Positions 20,001-32,400 of a stretch of DNA of 60,000 bases are shown here, in pieces. A program made the translations under genes and the position numbers. Source of the DNA: Nematostella vectensis (Eukaryota > Cnidaria > Anthozoa > Actiniaria > Edwardsiidae); contig NC_064035.1 in assembly GCF_932526225.1 (NCBI RefSeq), forward strand, positions 16,855,969 through 16,915,968. Direction: 5' to 3'. Under the pieces are notes generated by a model that was not told the origin of the DNA, did not search any database, and saw nothing but the letters and a program-made list of their open reading frames with translations. Each line of letters begins with the position of its first letter. The stretch's first letter is position 1.

Positions 20001-22395
20001 TATTTGTCAGAGATGGCTAGTGCGCATTCGTCAGAGATGGTTAGGTGCGCATTCGTCAGAGATGGTTAAGCATATTCGTCAGAGATGATTAAGTGTGCAT
20101 TCGTCAGAGATGGTTAAAGGCGTATTCGTCAGAGATGGTCAAGTGCGTATTCGTCAGAGATGGCTAAATGCGTATTCGTCAGAGATGGCTAAGTGCGTAT
20201 TCGTCAGAGATGGTTAAGTGTGTATTCGACAGAGATGCTAAGTGTGCATTCGTCAGAGATGGTTAAGTGCGCATCCGTCAGAGATGGTTAAGTGTGCATT
20301 CGTCAGAGATGGTTAAGTGCGCATTCGTCAGATATGGTTAAGTGTGTATTTGTCAGAGATGGCAAAGTGTGTATTCGTCAGAGATGGTTAAGTGCGCATT
20401 CATCGGAGATGGTTAAGTGTGTATTCGACAGATGGTTAAGTGCGTATTCGACAGAGATGCTAAGTGCGTATTCGTCAGAGATGGTTAAGTGTACATTCGT
20501 CAGAGATGGTTAAGAATATTCGTCAGAGATGGTTAAGTGTGTATTCGTCAGAGATGGTTAAGTGTGCATTCGTCAGAGATGGTTAACTGCGCATTCGTAA
20601 GAGATGGTTAAGTGTGAATTCGACAGAGATGGTTAAGCATATTCGTCAGAGATGGCTAAGTGTGTATTCGTCAGAGATGGCTAAGTGTGTATTCGTCAGA
20701 GATGGTTAAGTGCGCATTCGTCAGAGATGGCTAAGTTTTTTCGACAGAGATGCTAAGTGTGCATTCGTCAGAGATGGTTAAGTGCGCATTCGTCAGAGAT
20801 GGTTAAGTTTGTATTCGTCAGAGATGGTTAAGTGTGCATTCGTCAGATATGGTTAAGTGTGTATTCGTCAGAGATGGTTAAGTGCGCATTCGTCAGAGAT
20901 GGTTAAGTGTGTATTCGACAGAGATGGTTAAGTGCGTATTCGTCAGAGATGGTTAAGTGTGTATTCGTCAGAGATGGTTAAGTGTGTATTCGTCAGAGAT
21001 GGTTAAGTATGTATCCGACATAGATGGTTAAGCATATTCGTCAGAGATGGTTAAGTATGTATTCGACAGAGATGGTTAAGCATATTCGTCAGAGATGGTT
21101 AAGTATGTATTCGACAGAGATGGTTAAGCATATTCGTCAGAGATGGTTAAGTGTGCATTCGTCAGAGATGGTTAAGTTCGCATTCGACAGAGATGGTTAA
21201 GTGTGTATTCGTCAGAGATGGTTAAGTGTGCATTCGTCAGAGATAGTTAAGTGCGCATTTGACAGAGATGGTTAAGTGTGTATTCGACAGAGATAGTTAA
21301 GTGCGTATTCGTCAGAGATGGCTAGTGCGCATTCGTCAGAGATGGTTAAGTGCGCATTCGTCAGAGATAGTTAAGTGCGTATTTGTCAGAGATGGTTAAG
21401 TGTGTTTTCGTCAGAGATGGTTAAGTGCGCATTCGCCAGAGATGGCTAAGTGCGCATTCACCAGAGATGGCTAAGTGCGTATTCGTCAGAGATGGTATTT
21501 GCGCATTCGTCAGAGATGGTTGAGTGTGAATTCGACAGAGATGGTTAAGCATATTTGTCAGAGATGGTTAAGTGTGCATTCGTCAGAGATGGTTAAGTGC
21601 GCATTCGTCAGAGATGGTTAAGTGTGAATTCGACAGAGATGGTTAAGCATATTCGTCAGAGATGGTTAAGTGTGCATTCGTCAGAGATGGTTAAGTGCGC
21701 ATTCGTCAGAGATGGTTAAGTGTGAATTCGACAGAGATGGTTAAGCATATTCGTCAGAGATGATTAAGTGTGCATTCGTCAGAGATGGTTAAAGGCGTAT
21801 TCGTCAGAGATGGTTAAGTGCGTATTCGTCAGAGATGGCTAAGTGCGCATTCTACAGAGATGGCTAAGTGCGCATTCGTCAGAGATGGTTAAGTGCGCAT
21901 TCGTCAGAGATGGTTAAGTGCGTATTCGTCAGAGATGGTTAAGTGTGTATTCGTCAGAGATGGCTACGTGCGCATTCGTCAGAAATGGTTGAGTATGTAC
22001 TCGACAGAGATGGTTAAGCATATTCGTCAGAGATGGTTAAGTATGTATTCGACAGAGATGGTTAAGCATATTCGTCAGAGATGGCTAAGTGTGCATTCTT
22101 CAGAGATGGTTAAGTGCTCATTCGCCAGAGATGGCTAAGTGCGCATTCGCCAGAGATGGTTAAGTATGTATTCGACAGAGATGGTTAAGCATATTCGTTA
22201 GAGATGGTTAAATGCGTATTCGTCAGAGATAGTTAAGTGTGTATTCGACAGAGAAAGCTCAAATTTGTCAGAGATAGTTAAGTGTTTATTTGTCAGATAT
22301 GGCTTAGTGCGTATTCGTCAGAGATGGCTTAGTGTGTATCCGTCAGAGATGGTTAAGTGTAAATTTGTCAGAGATGGTAAAGTGCGCATTCGTGG
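14030..22395. repeat. 25-bp satellite array, about 8.4 kb and roughly 330 monomers
   Basis: The monomer is 25 bp, built from TTCGTCAGAGATGGTTAAG plus a variable GTGCGC/GTGTGT/GTGCGT segment ending in A. A 23-bp variant (with AAGCATATTCG) and TTCGACAGAG variants are interspersed. Blocks of monomers repeat at higher order: about 565 bp (marker GTATCCGACA at 15589, 16154, 16720), 1083 bp (17461 to 18544) and about 1305 bp (19706 to 21011). Monomers degrade toward the right edge. Short open frames of about 72 codons on the plus strand arise because 25 + 23 = 48 bp is in frame. They are not genes. Confidence 0.97.
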
Positions 22396-22689
22396 AATGT
22401 GGTGAGGGGCTATTCTATCTACTCTATGTATCTTAGTCGTGACGGCTTAAGTGCTTACCTATCTGGTTAATAGGGGACTTACGCTAAGAGATCAAGTGAT
22501 TGTTTGAGTGTGAAGCTAACGCGCGCTTAGTCTTTTAGCGGCAAAAGAACAACATTAAAAAGAAACTGGTTAAAAAGCAAGTGCTTAAGAAAAAAACAGA
22601 ACTGTTTTATTCCAGAAAGGGTTTAGTTTCATTTAAAGATTTTATTTTTTGTCGTCACGTGATTTCTTAGCGCAAGTCCCCTATTGTAT

Positions 22690-22975
22690 TTATATTTGCT
22701 CGCCTGTTTAGTTGCCTGCTTGCTAGTTGCTTGTGTCTTTGCTTAATTGTCTTTCTATTTGCTTGCCTGTCTATTTTATTGGCTGTCTAGCTATTTCCTG
22801 TCCACTTACTTGCCTTTATAATTGATTGGTTGTCGAGTCGCTTGTGTGTCTAGTTACTTGCTTGTCCATTTGATTGGCTGTCAAGCTTATTACCCGTTTA
22901 TTTGATTGGCTGTCTAGTTGATCTGCCTGCCCGCCTAACTGAATGTTTGTGTAGTTGATTGCTTGTTTCTTTACT
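22690..22975. repeat. Degenerate CTTGCCTGTCTA-type low-complexity repeat
   Basis: Pyrimidine-rich words such as TTGCTTGCCTGT, TTGATTGGCTGTC and CTAGTTGCTTG recur irregularly between the satellite and the DUF229 gene. It looks like an old minisatellite. Confidence 0.5.
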
Positions 22976-23137
22976 GCCCTATTCCAATTTAGATAAAATA
23001 TCTTTCAACTTTTGCGAACTCGACAGTCACACTCTCACAAAGTTGTCCTTTACAATCGCTAAAACAACTTTTCATCTCCCTGCGAAGGACAATAAGCAGG
23101 ACCCCTACAACATTTCTTGTGCACGTTGAGTGTAACT

Positions 23138-26100
23138 CTACTCACTGCTCCTTATGTAAGCAGAATAAGAAGTTTTTAAAAAGAAACCGTACGGCCTCTT
23201 CACATGATAAACACTAAACAAAAAATGCACCGTTAATGGCTTTAGCGTCAGCGAGAAAGGTAGGTCACGCGATGTTACAGAGACACCTTTACTTTTTCCG
23301 ATCATGCGCACTTCGTACTTCCGGTCGTCACAAGCGTTTGCTAGCTCGAACACCACAATACGAGCGCCATGTTTTCGAGAGAGAAGCATCAAGCATGACG
23401 CATGCAAATCTTCCACATTAGTTTTCACACCAAACATTCTACTTCTGTTTATAATGGCCATGATTTGCTGTCTCGTGTCCACGACTAGCCAATCCCAGGG
23501 GTGCTTACGTTTCTTTGTTTTTCTCCGTGAGTTGCAGACGCACATATCGGTTGGTACACTTGTGTCGACGCATTGCGCATAATGATTAAAAGTACTCACT
23601 CGCCGCAAGCCTGTGATCCCAACAGCGTTCCTATGAACACGAAATCTCAGCGGGTACTTAATCTGGACCTCAAAGATCTGGAAGTCAGGGACGACTACTA
23701 AATCCATGGTAACTATGTAATGATTTTTCTCTTTTCGCCGGTGGATTTTTTCAAAACTGTGACCAACTAATCTTTGACATTGACCATAGCCACCAGCTCT
23801 GTGAGTTTTCATGAATTTCTTCTGTACAACATTATTGATTTTCCCAAGTGCACGCTCCGCAAGCCACGCAAACGACTCGTGGTTATCAGTGAAATGCTTC
23901 TCCCAACCCTCGCACTTACAAATTGCGAAAGATTTGATCGATATGTCTGCGCATGTGCGATCCGGTATGACCCGAAAAACGCCTTCTTTAACGGCTCCCA
24001 CATGGGTCAAGGTGGAAACTATAGCATAGTGAAGCTCCATCGTTGTGACTAACCGCTTTTGGTTCGTGACCAAAGCTTCCATTCTCTCTCTTCCTAAAAT
24101 CTCTGCAGCATTCTCAGGGACTATCATATACAAGAGCGAGTCATAAATCTCCGATCGACCTTCCATTGTGTGTAGTGCATATTTCGTGTTCTTGGGGCCA
24201 TGGGTGGAGAGGATCATGGTCAGGGTGCTACTCTTTGTAGCCATGTCTTGAAGAAACCTCGCAAGGCTTGTGTCAATTTGCTTGATACGTGACCCTGTTA
24301 CCTCATTCCCCGTACCAAGACGTGTGTACGCAAATACCGGAGTAATTCCCCCTGAATCCCTTTGCGCATCAAACACCTTCCTCGCGTAATCAAAATAATA
24401 ATCCGCGTACACCTTTCCACCGAAGCAAACCCTGCGCGGCTTATCAATCTGATTTGTCGTGCCATACTGCTGGTATACTTCACACGCACTGGGCATTAGG
24501 CCAAGGTCGTCGATGTGCAAGGCACCGACTTGGTCCGTAAACGCGTCGTACCACTGTGCGAACTCCGACCATGTAGAGGGGGTACTATTTCGTTGGCTAT
24601 AATCAATGAGCAGGCAGCCGTGCTTATCGTACCAGCAGCTGTCTTCCTGTACAAGTGTAAAGTAACCTTTCTTCTTAAGTTGGCCGTAGAGTGTGTCAGT
24701 GTTATAAGATTTGGCATAAGTTTTCTCCCCGGACATGAAAGCCTTGATGTCACTCAAAGTAGAGGGAGACGTGTTTTGGAGAAGTTCAAAGTCCAGCATA
24801 GCCACAGTCTCCTCTTTGGCCAACGATCTCATAACATCTACCGACTTTGGCAGCAAACGGTAAAAATGAGCCCGAGACACAGAATCGAGCACAATTACAT
24901 TAAAGTTCAGTAGCTGAGACTTGGTTCTATTGAGCCGCGGCATTACTGGAGGGTACAATAAGATTTGCTTGATTATTCGATTACTTGTGAGCTTACTTTT
25001 GCAACGAAGAAAGCAAAAGCTTGAACCGGTCATTGAAGTCTTGATGACGTAGTCCGGTAAAAAGTCCTGTAGCTCCGCCGCAGACGAAAACTCGTACCAC
25101 TTATCTACGGGTTCTAGAATCCCGTATATAGGATCTATGTTTAACACATAAACCGGGTTTCCCCCACAGGGTGACACATCGCAGTCAAGTGCTACCCTGG
25201 TTTCCTTGGATTCTCGCCATGAATCACGAAACACACAGAACGACTTATCAATCCGATCTGCGCACGTCAACGGCTTCTTATGCGTTTTGTAAGCTTCATG
25301 TGCCAGCTTACAATATTTAGCTTGAGCCATGTGGGCGACGCATTTTGGCTTTTCTTTGTGCTTGCGATATTTGCGCAGCCCAATATTGTCACATCTACTC
25401 CCACTGGACACTCCACCGTACGCATCACCTAAATTTCCCAACACGCCGTTTAATATTGCTTTTCCAGTAATTGCTGCGCTGATCGGTTGGATTGTAGTCG
25501 GGTTCATCGTCGTGTTTCTAGTCTGCACAACTGATTGCCACTCGGCATCGACAGCCTTCTCGATCTCAGTCTCCTCGCTGGTTAAACCATCATCAGCTTG
25601 TGTCTTCATACTTGCATGTGTTTGTTCTTTCGTGGACACTTTGAACAGAGCGCGCTTATCAATCTGTGATGTAACGACAGAATCCATCTGGTCATCTGGG
25701 AAAAAACGGGGTAGCGATGCATTCAATATTTAATGAAGGTAATAACGTAGATAAATTTATTGTCATATTTTGCAGCAGTAGATTAAGATGAATGAATGGA
25801 AGCTATTTTTCAGAACAGACAGCTATTTTAAGATTGCGCGAGCTTTCTATGATACCTTATCGTTGGCCAATCAGAGGGCGTTCTTGTTTTAAAAATCACT
25901 TTCAGGATCGTCATCATGGGAACAGACATTAATATCGGGGATTCGTTCTTACAAAATACTCTCTTGGTTGAATCCATATCCTATGATCAACGTTTTAATA
26001 GCACGTACACTAATGCATTTCCCTATTTATACCAATGAAAAATTTTCAGACTCAAGAAAGTGTATTTTAAAGAAGTGGAGCGGACGACAAAAAGGCGTTT

Positions 26101-26361
26101 TTATGAAAGCATTTTCTCGAGAAAATGTCAAGAGAGGGCGATCAGGCGCGCAAAGATCTAGCCTCATTACCATGCTAAATGCGCGCGCAGCCACCATATC
26201 TAAATATGGCTTATGGGAGGGGATTTGTCTATTGATTTTCTTCCCGACTTACCACTAGATCTTGCGATTTTGCCATGCGAAGTTTTCATGAAGTCAGGGA
26301 GGCTTGTTTGAGAGAAGAACACAACAATTGCTACAGCAACAAGTAATAGCACAAAGAAGAG
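23138..26361 (-). CDS. DUF229-family membrane protein A (alkaline-phosphatase-like), 5' end missing
   Basis: Two exons are seen: 26253-26361 (transmembrane) and 23138-25695 (stop at the 3' end). They join in phase 1, AG acceptor TTTTTTCCCAG before 25695 and GTAAGT donor after 26253. The large exon encodes about 850 residues with DUF229 hallmarks: CDVSPCGGNP, VIVLDSVSRAHFYRLLP, YFTLVQEDSCWYD and EGRSEIYDSLL. DUF229 belongs to the alkaline phosphatase/sulfatase-like fold; its substrate is unknown. A Cys-containing C-terminal region of about 250 residues follows. Predicted type II topology. The protein is about 50% like gene B at 40074-43652 by eye. Oddly, where B has GHEVSG and SDHG, A has GNEVTG (N at about 24305-24307) and STHG (T at about 24203-24205), so two probable metal ligands are lost. 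The first coding exon upstream was not found. Confidence 0.85.
26253..26361 (-). CDS. Transmembrane exon of DUF229 gene A
   Basis: This 109-bp exon has acceptor CTGTTTCAG and donor GTAAGT and encodes LFFVLLLVAVAIVVFF followed by SQTSLPDFMKTSHG, a signal-anchor helix. Its phases (0 in, 1 out) are the same as those of the matching exon of gene B (40074-40167). The N-terminal cytoplasmic residues must come from an exon further upstream. Confidence 0.75.
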
Positions 26362-26471
26362 CTGAAACAGAGAAAAATACGTGGAAAATCTGAATAAACT
26401 TCATAATAGACCCCTATGAGATCTAGCTGATGAAAAAAGATTAAGTAGGATGAGGTGATAGGATTTGTCAA

Positions 26472-26753
26472 GATTCCGTCAAATCGTTTGAATAACAACT
26501 CTACTTAAGTATTCGTTGGTTCTAACGTTCGGGGTAAGCGTAGACATCATCAAAATACAGTTCGGATCTTTTAGCAGACTCATTGTCAGACGGTCAAACT
26601 CCGCCCCAGGGGGGGGGGGTGCACTGACAAAGTCGCGTGGCGTGGCGCGACGTCATCACTCGAGTCCTCCCTCTGTTAGAACCAGCGAAAACTTTTGGAA
26701 TGTTTCACCTGTGTTATAAAAGGAGTTGTTATTCAAACGATTTGACGAAATCC
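26472..26753. mobile_element. MITE-like element with 28-bp terminal inverted repeats
   Basis: Left terminus CGTCAAATCGTTTGAATAAC and the inverted copy GTTATTCAAACGATTTGACG at the right bound about 280 bp. The interior includes a G10 tract and a segment (about 26650-26705, AACTTTTGGAATGT) resembling 11765-11822. It has no coding capacity. Confidence 0.65.
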
Positions 26754-28664
26754 TTAGGTTGTTTACAAATCCTGTTGATGTTTGTTACAAATCCGGTTGT
26801 TGTTATATATCTGGTTGATTTTTGGTACAAATCTGGTTGATACATATCCCGTTTACTGTTACAAATTGGGTGATACACGAGCCAGTAAGCATAATTCATA
26901 TAGGAGCTCCATACTTAGGTGACAGACATTATCATTAAGAAGTACTGATCGAAACCCATCAAATGACAATTATGTATAGCTGCTGTGGCTAGCTTCGAGA
27001 ATAAGTAAGTAATAGACTTGGAGTTTTAATCAGTTTTATGCCTTTATCGATAGTGGGAAACACGTTTCTTTGATTCGCATTCTTACAACATCTTGATGCT
27101 GGCTGTGATTCTCATTAGCTCTGAATATGTTATCATTTTCAGTTTGTCCTCACGATTATGTCCTCTGACCTATTAACTACCTCCATCAATATTCAATTAA
27201 GGGACAAAGTGGCGATTGACGGTCAGTAAGCGTTTCGAAGGTAAATAGTTCCTTCTTGCTCTAAAATATCAACGCGTCAAATGTCAGCCTGACACAAAAA
27301 AACGATTTTCAACACGTTCGTAGCTTTGCCTAATAAGGCGACAAGAAGGTGGTTTTAGATGAGACCTTGCAGCACCTTGCCGCTGAGGCGCATATTCATA
27401 GAAAGTGCTAAACTATACGATAAAGTTCCTGCGGTCACGATGGGATGGTCGCCGACGTTTCTGTCTGGGGCTGGTCGAAATCCCAAACGTGCGCACAAAC
27501 ATACTGTAACAACGAGACGAGTTTGGTTGGGGGTAGATAGTTTGGGGGGAGGGGTATCTACCACACCTCTTTTATATGCTGCTGCCTGGGTTTAAGGAAA
27601 ACCAACCCTGACATCCCGAAAAGCTTTTAGCTCCGTTTAGATAAGGGTTTAACCAATGGGCGTACGAGGGGCGACCTTCCTACGTGGGTGTGCCAGCAAG
27701 TCACCCTTGGACTACCGCGTGACTTGTGTAATGTTTACAATGTTGCTACTGACTACGGTGGTAATACTCTACTTGCTGTGCTAGTGCGCACGGCAGGCTT
27801 TACACGTGACTACAATGATTGACATACTCCAACCATTTTTCACTCTCTTACTAAATCATCTCAATATTTGGGTGACCTTCAAACCCGCTCGGTCAATCTC
27901 TCGGAGGCCTGTGTCTAAGGACTTTATAGGATTAGTAAGGAAAATATTTGACCAAGCGAGCAAGTTTTGCTTAATAATTTTTGCAGCGAGTCTCAAATTG
28001 ACAGGAATCAGTATTTTTAACCATGTTTTCTGGAGATCAGGGAGCGGGAAAACTTTAGCTCTTCTAAATATGGGCATCTATGCCCATATAAGGCAATACA
28101 TACGAAGGACACTATCCGTGGGGAATATGTTTGATATGCTACACCTGGCTAGATGATACCTAGAGTAACCGGCTCGTGAAGTCAGATCCAACTTTTCTGC
28201 CGTTAGTTAGTGCGTACCGAACGGGAATAGGTGCTCGATCTACGACTCTGAAGTACCCCTAAAAAGGGACGCCGACACGCCTTCGTTTGGGGGTCAGCTC
28301 CCATTACTCCCTCTCCCGTTTCCTAAATTCCTTCGCCGAACGGTTAATATAATATATATCAATATAATTTTGCTAACCAGTTGTCAGGTAATTAGTCTAA
28401 AACAATAAAGTTATTAAGAATAGCGTATTTCATTACTTTGCGTTACCGCGTGACAAAACTCTACTTGTTTACTTCTTTGTAAAGATTGTGTTTTATAAAA
28501 TATGCCGATAGAGGTGAGAAAATCATTCATCGTAAATCATTTGCTTTTATTCGACAATCCATCCGAAGCGAGCCAAAAAAATCATATTATATTATTTTTC
28601 AACGATAACTTCCAAAGCCTGCGAAAGAGGCAAAACACGAGAGGATTCCTTACACGGACCCCGT

Positions 28665-28728
28665 CCAACGGTCCCCGGACACGGACCCCGGACACGGACC
28701 CCGGACACGGACCCCGGACACGGCATGA
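28665..28728. repeat. 13-bp tandem repeat ACGGACCCCGGAC
   Basis: About four to five head-to-tail copies of a GC-rich 13-bp unit in otherwise AT-rich DNA. Confidence 0.85.
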
Positions 28729-29421
28729 CACAGAAAAATGAGGAAGATGATGAATGCGAATATAGCTGGGCACTAGAAGTGAAGAAGATTCAGTAACTGG
28801 ATTTATCGGCAACTCCTTTGAAAATCAGTCATTATATTTAGGCTAGGGAGGGTCGCTATGTTTTTGGAGTTGCGTTCCATCAAGTAACATGGTTGACGCT
28901 TTTAAGGGCGTCTGTCTGATCAGACACTTATATTCCATTAGCGATGGTTGTAGTTTGCCAAGATATTCAACCCGACGGTAGTGGCATCAAGATGAGATAA
29001 CAGAAGAGGAGGAGCTGGAGTAGAGCCCTCGAGTTTTCAACTTCTCCTCGGACGGCACTGGGTCTGGAGGGACTGGGGGCATGTTTTTTGTTTTGTTTCC
29101 GACTAAACACTACTTTAGGCAGTAGTACTATTTCTTTTAGCACTAGTATCTAGTGGGCAGTGCTTGCGTATTTTCCATATCTGCACACGTTTTATATTAG
29201 TACGTGATACACGCACGCCAGTGGAAACAATTAAAAATTGATTAAAGAAATTGGTAACAAATGTCTCCCTCCTGTTTATGATGGAAAAGAATGTTAGAAA
29301 AACGTTTATCGAGTTACGGTGTTTTAATCGAAAAGAGATTTCGGTCGTTTCGGTCTGATCTACAGAGAGATAAAATCTCCCTCTTTGATTATTTGTGCTG
29401 TTTTGGGTGTTCGTAATTGAA

Positions 29422-32400
29422 ATGGATTTCGGTAATAGTCACAAGGCGAATGTCTCACCAAGCAAGGAAAGTTTTCTTGGCAATATGACCAAATCTTTGA
29501 TTTCTCTCATGAACAATTCCCCAAACGGAGTTGCTGACATTAATGAAGCTGCAACCAGAATGTGTGTAGACAAGCGACGGATATACGACATTGTGAACAT
29601 CATGGAGGGAGCTGGTGTGGTTCAAAGATTGACTAAGACAAGTGTAAAGATGAGGTAGGAACGCTAACTCGATTAACTTGACTTATTATCCTAGACCTTT
29701 TTAAGCTGTACCAGACTGAGGAACAAAAAGGATCTGTAGGAAAGCTACAGCATAAGGAATTTATTTCTTATTTTCCCCCTTCCTTCCTCAAACAAATGGG
29801 CTTCTTTTCTCGTGTTTGTATAATTTTCTTTGCTTAGGTAGAATTTGATGTAGCTGGGTTTTTTTTATGTTGCAAACCCCTATAAAAATAACCGATTATC
29901 TTATAGCATAGCTCCCCAATGTTGTGGGCAACCTCTCTTTATATAAATGTAGAGTAGTCTAGTAGAAAAAATCGCCGTAAAGTTGAGATCGAGCATTTGT
30001 ATTACCTAACATGAAGTGAGAAAGGGTATGTATTTCATAATGACTAAGAAATAAAGGTTGTGGGCAGCTTTGGAAAAATAAAAGAATTCAAATTCACTTC
30101 GGTGTCAATTAACTTTTTTGTGAAAAGCAAGAAGCAATTTTTTTTTGGCCTGTTAGCAAAACGCTCGGAGAGGGGCAATAGAGGGATAGCGTAGCTTTTG
30201 CATGCCATCAAAGCCGGCCGCTGTTTGCACCGAGCTTTACAGTCAAACTATCGGATTTCTTCCCTCCTATTATCTGCGTCTTCGCGAAGACGTCCTCGCT
30301 TCGCTCCAGCACAGAGACATATTTTTCTATATACCAGGTGCTTTCTTTGTACTCAGAAACTTGAAATCCTTTATCACAGAAAATTAGGATGTAAAAGCCG
30401 GGACACTAGCCTGCAGTTCATTTAACTATTATGGAGCCGCAGATGTCACGCAATTGAAGGATAGCCAACCACGAGGGCATTTGGAATTCATGTTAAAAAT
30501 GGGTTTTGATAGGGAAAACATAATTTTAAAAGATCGGTCTGGAAGCCAGACAGCATTTTAACCGCCCAGCTTGTTGAATTTATTTAGATTAAATATGAAG
30601 GACTCTTATACTCATATGTGTTGCAGATGTCAATTGAAGGGAATTTAACACCCATCAAATCACTATTGGACAAAATAACCTCCCAGTTATACACATATTT
30701 GAAATAAGGCTGAGAATTTCTATTGATACAACTCCCGTTGTATCCTGAGTAACGTATAGTGTTAACGAGATCCATGATAATGCTCAGAGGGACGTAAACT
30801 TTCCAAACATTTATAGAGCCGTCTTCTATACCGGACTGGTTTATTTGATATTCATGAGCACTGCGGAATACGACAGATTCTAGCAGCTAAAACCTCAAAA
30901 TATTTTATGTAACTGCACCATGCGAATCCATGAATCGCAGACCGCTGTGCATGAGGGATAATAAAGTGGAATATCTCAGCCCTTGAAAACAATGTCGTGT
31001 TCACACGCATATCGATAATAGAGATTACACACTTTTGACTCGGTAAATTACCTCTATTTTGCTTACTTATTGACACCCGTGTTATGAGACATGGATTCTC
31101 CAGTCCTTCGAGGTTGACAAATAACCAAATTGATTATCCGATTAAGGTGCCCACCCATTAGCAACTTTCTGTCTCACATTTTTCATTCGCCACTTGCGCG
31201 GACATAAATATTTAGATTTCCAATGAATTTAATTTTAATCCCAAAATTGAGAGTTTGTAATGCAATGAAAAAGAAAGCTTAAATAATTATACCTCAAGAG
31301 GACGGGGACGAGGTCATTATTCAAGAATTCTGAGTATTGTGGCCTCTCGCGCTATCAATTGACCCGATGTAGATAGATGAAGTTTTTTGTAAAAAGAAGC
31401 TAAAAATAAAGGAGGTTGTTATCAAAAAGACACGAAAACTCGTTATATTATCTATGTATAATACAAGTATTGATAAACTAATCAGCAAAGTCGAGGCGCT
31501 CTTGCGAATAACTTGTACTCGGCGTAAACCTTGCCCGCGAAAAAAATGGATAAGTGTATTTTGATTACGCTAGATGACTTTCCAACATAGCATATACACA
31601 GAAGATAAGCTCAGGCGCTTTCGAAAGAGGAGTGGAGGAGCACGGTCCGCTATCACCAACCTTGGCCGGCAAAAAGTGGGTAATTTCTTATTGAAGAATC
31701 GTCAAATACTATTCTCTTTCCATAAAGACAGACAGACAGATTTATTAGAGTGCCGTGAACAAAGATGTGATGTGATGAAAGTGTTCTTCGTTTTCCATAG
31801 TCTGACAGAGCGGGCAAAACCTTGATTCTGGTGTTATTCAGTTTTTATTGTAGCGACCTCTTTTAATGTGTAGATTAATGTGGTCGCTTATTCTTAGTTT
31901 TGTTAAGTGCCCTACGATATTCTATATTCGATACTTTTAGTAAATAATCCTCTAGTTTATATTCTGATTTGATTTCTCTGAATGTTCTCAGTTTTTTCCC
32001 CTCCAATTGGTCTGGAATTATTGGGCTTGATCTCCAATCTTCTATTTCGATTATTCCTATGACTGCGCACCCCCCCCCCCCCCACCCCCTCAGTCAATCC
32101 TGTGAACGCAAAGGAGTGGCTGACAAAGGCTTTTTAAAAGTAGTTAATGACAGGGATGGTGGGGATGATTCTAATAAATCAAATAAACAAATAAATATCC
32201 GCTGTGGTTTATCCCAATCAAAGAATCACGTGTGAGGCGGCCAAAAAGGAATGGGTTAACGTCAGGATGGGTGGGGTGGGAGGGGGGGCTATAAACCAAA
32301 CAAGCACCCTCTATGGATCTCGCTTGAAACCACCAAAATTGTGAACAAGGGAACAATAAACCGGTGCCAATACCGAAACATTGGGCTAAAGCCCTGCCAA

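Larger units (their letters stand above)
26362..29421. other. Region between DUF229 gene A and E2F
   Basis: This stretch should hold the first exon and promoter of gene A and the E2F promoter; neither was pinned down. It contains a foldback element (26472-26753), a TTACAAATCCGGTTG-type degenerate repeat (26745-26870) and a 13-bp GC-rich tandem repeat (28665-28728). Scattered small open frames show no family features. Confidence 0.4.

Noticed and set aside
15512-22138. Series of plus-strand open frames of about 72-88 codons with IRQRWLSMYSTEMVKH-like repeats
   Set aside because: They are translations of the 25/23-bp satellite; frames stay open only because pairs of monomers total 48 bp. No start context, splice sites or domain.
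27355-27595. Overlapping open frames on both strands near 27.4 kb as a gene or the first exon of DUF229 gene A
   Set aside because: No conserved motif and no phase-0 donor that would join to the transmembrane exon convincingly.
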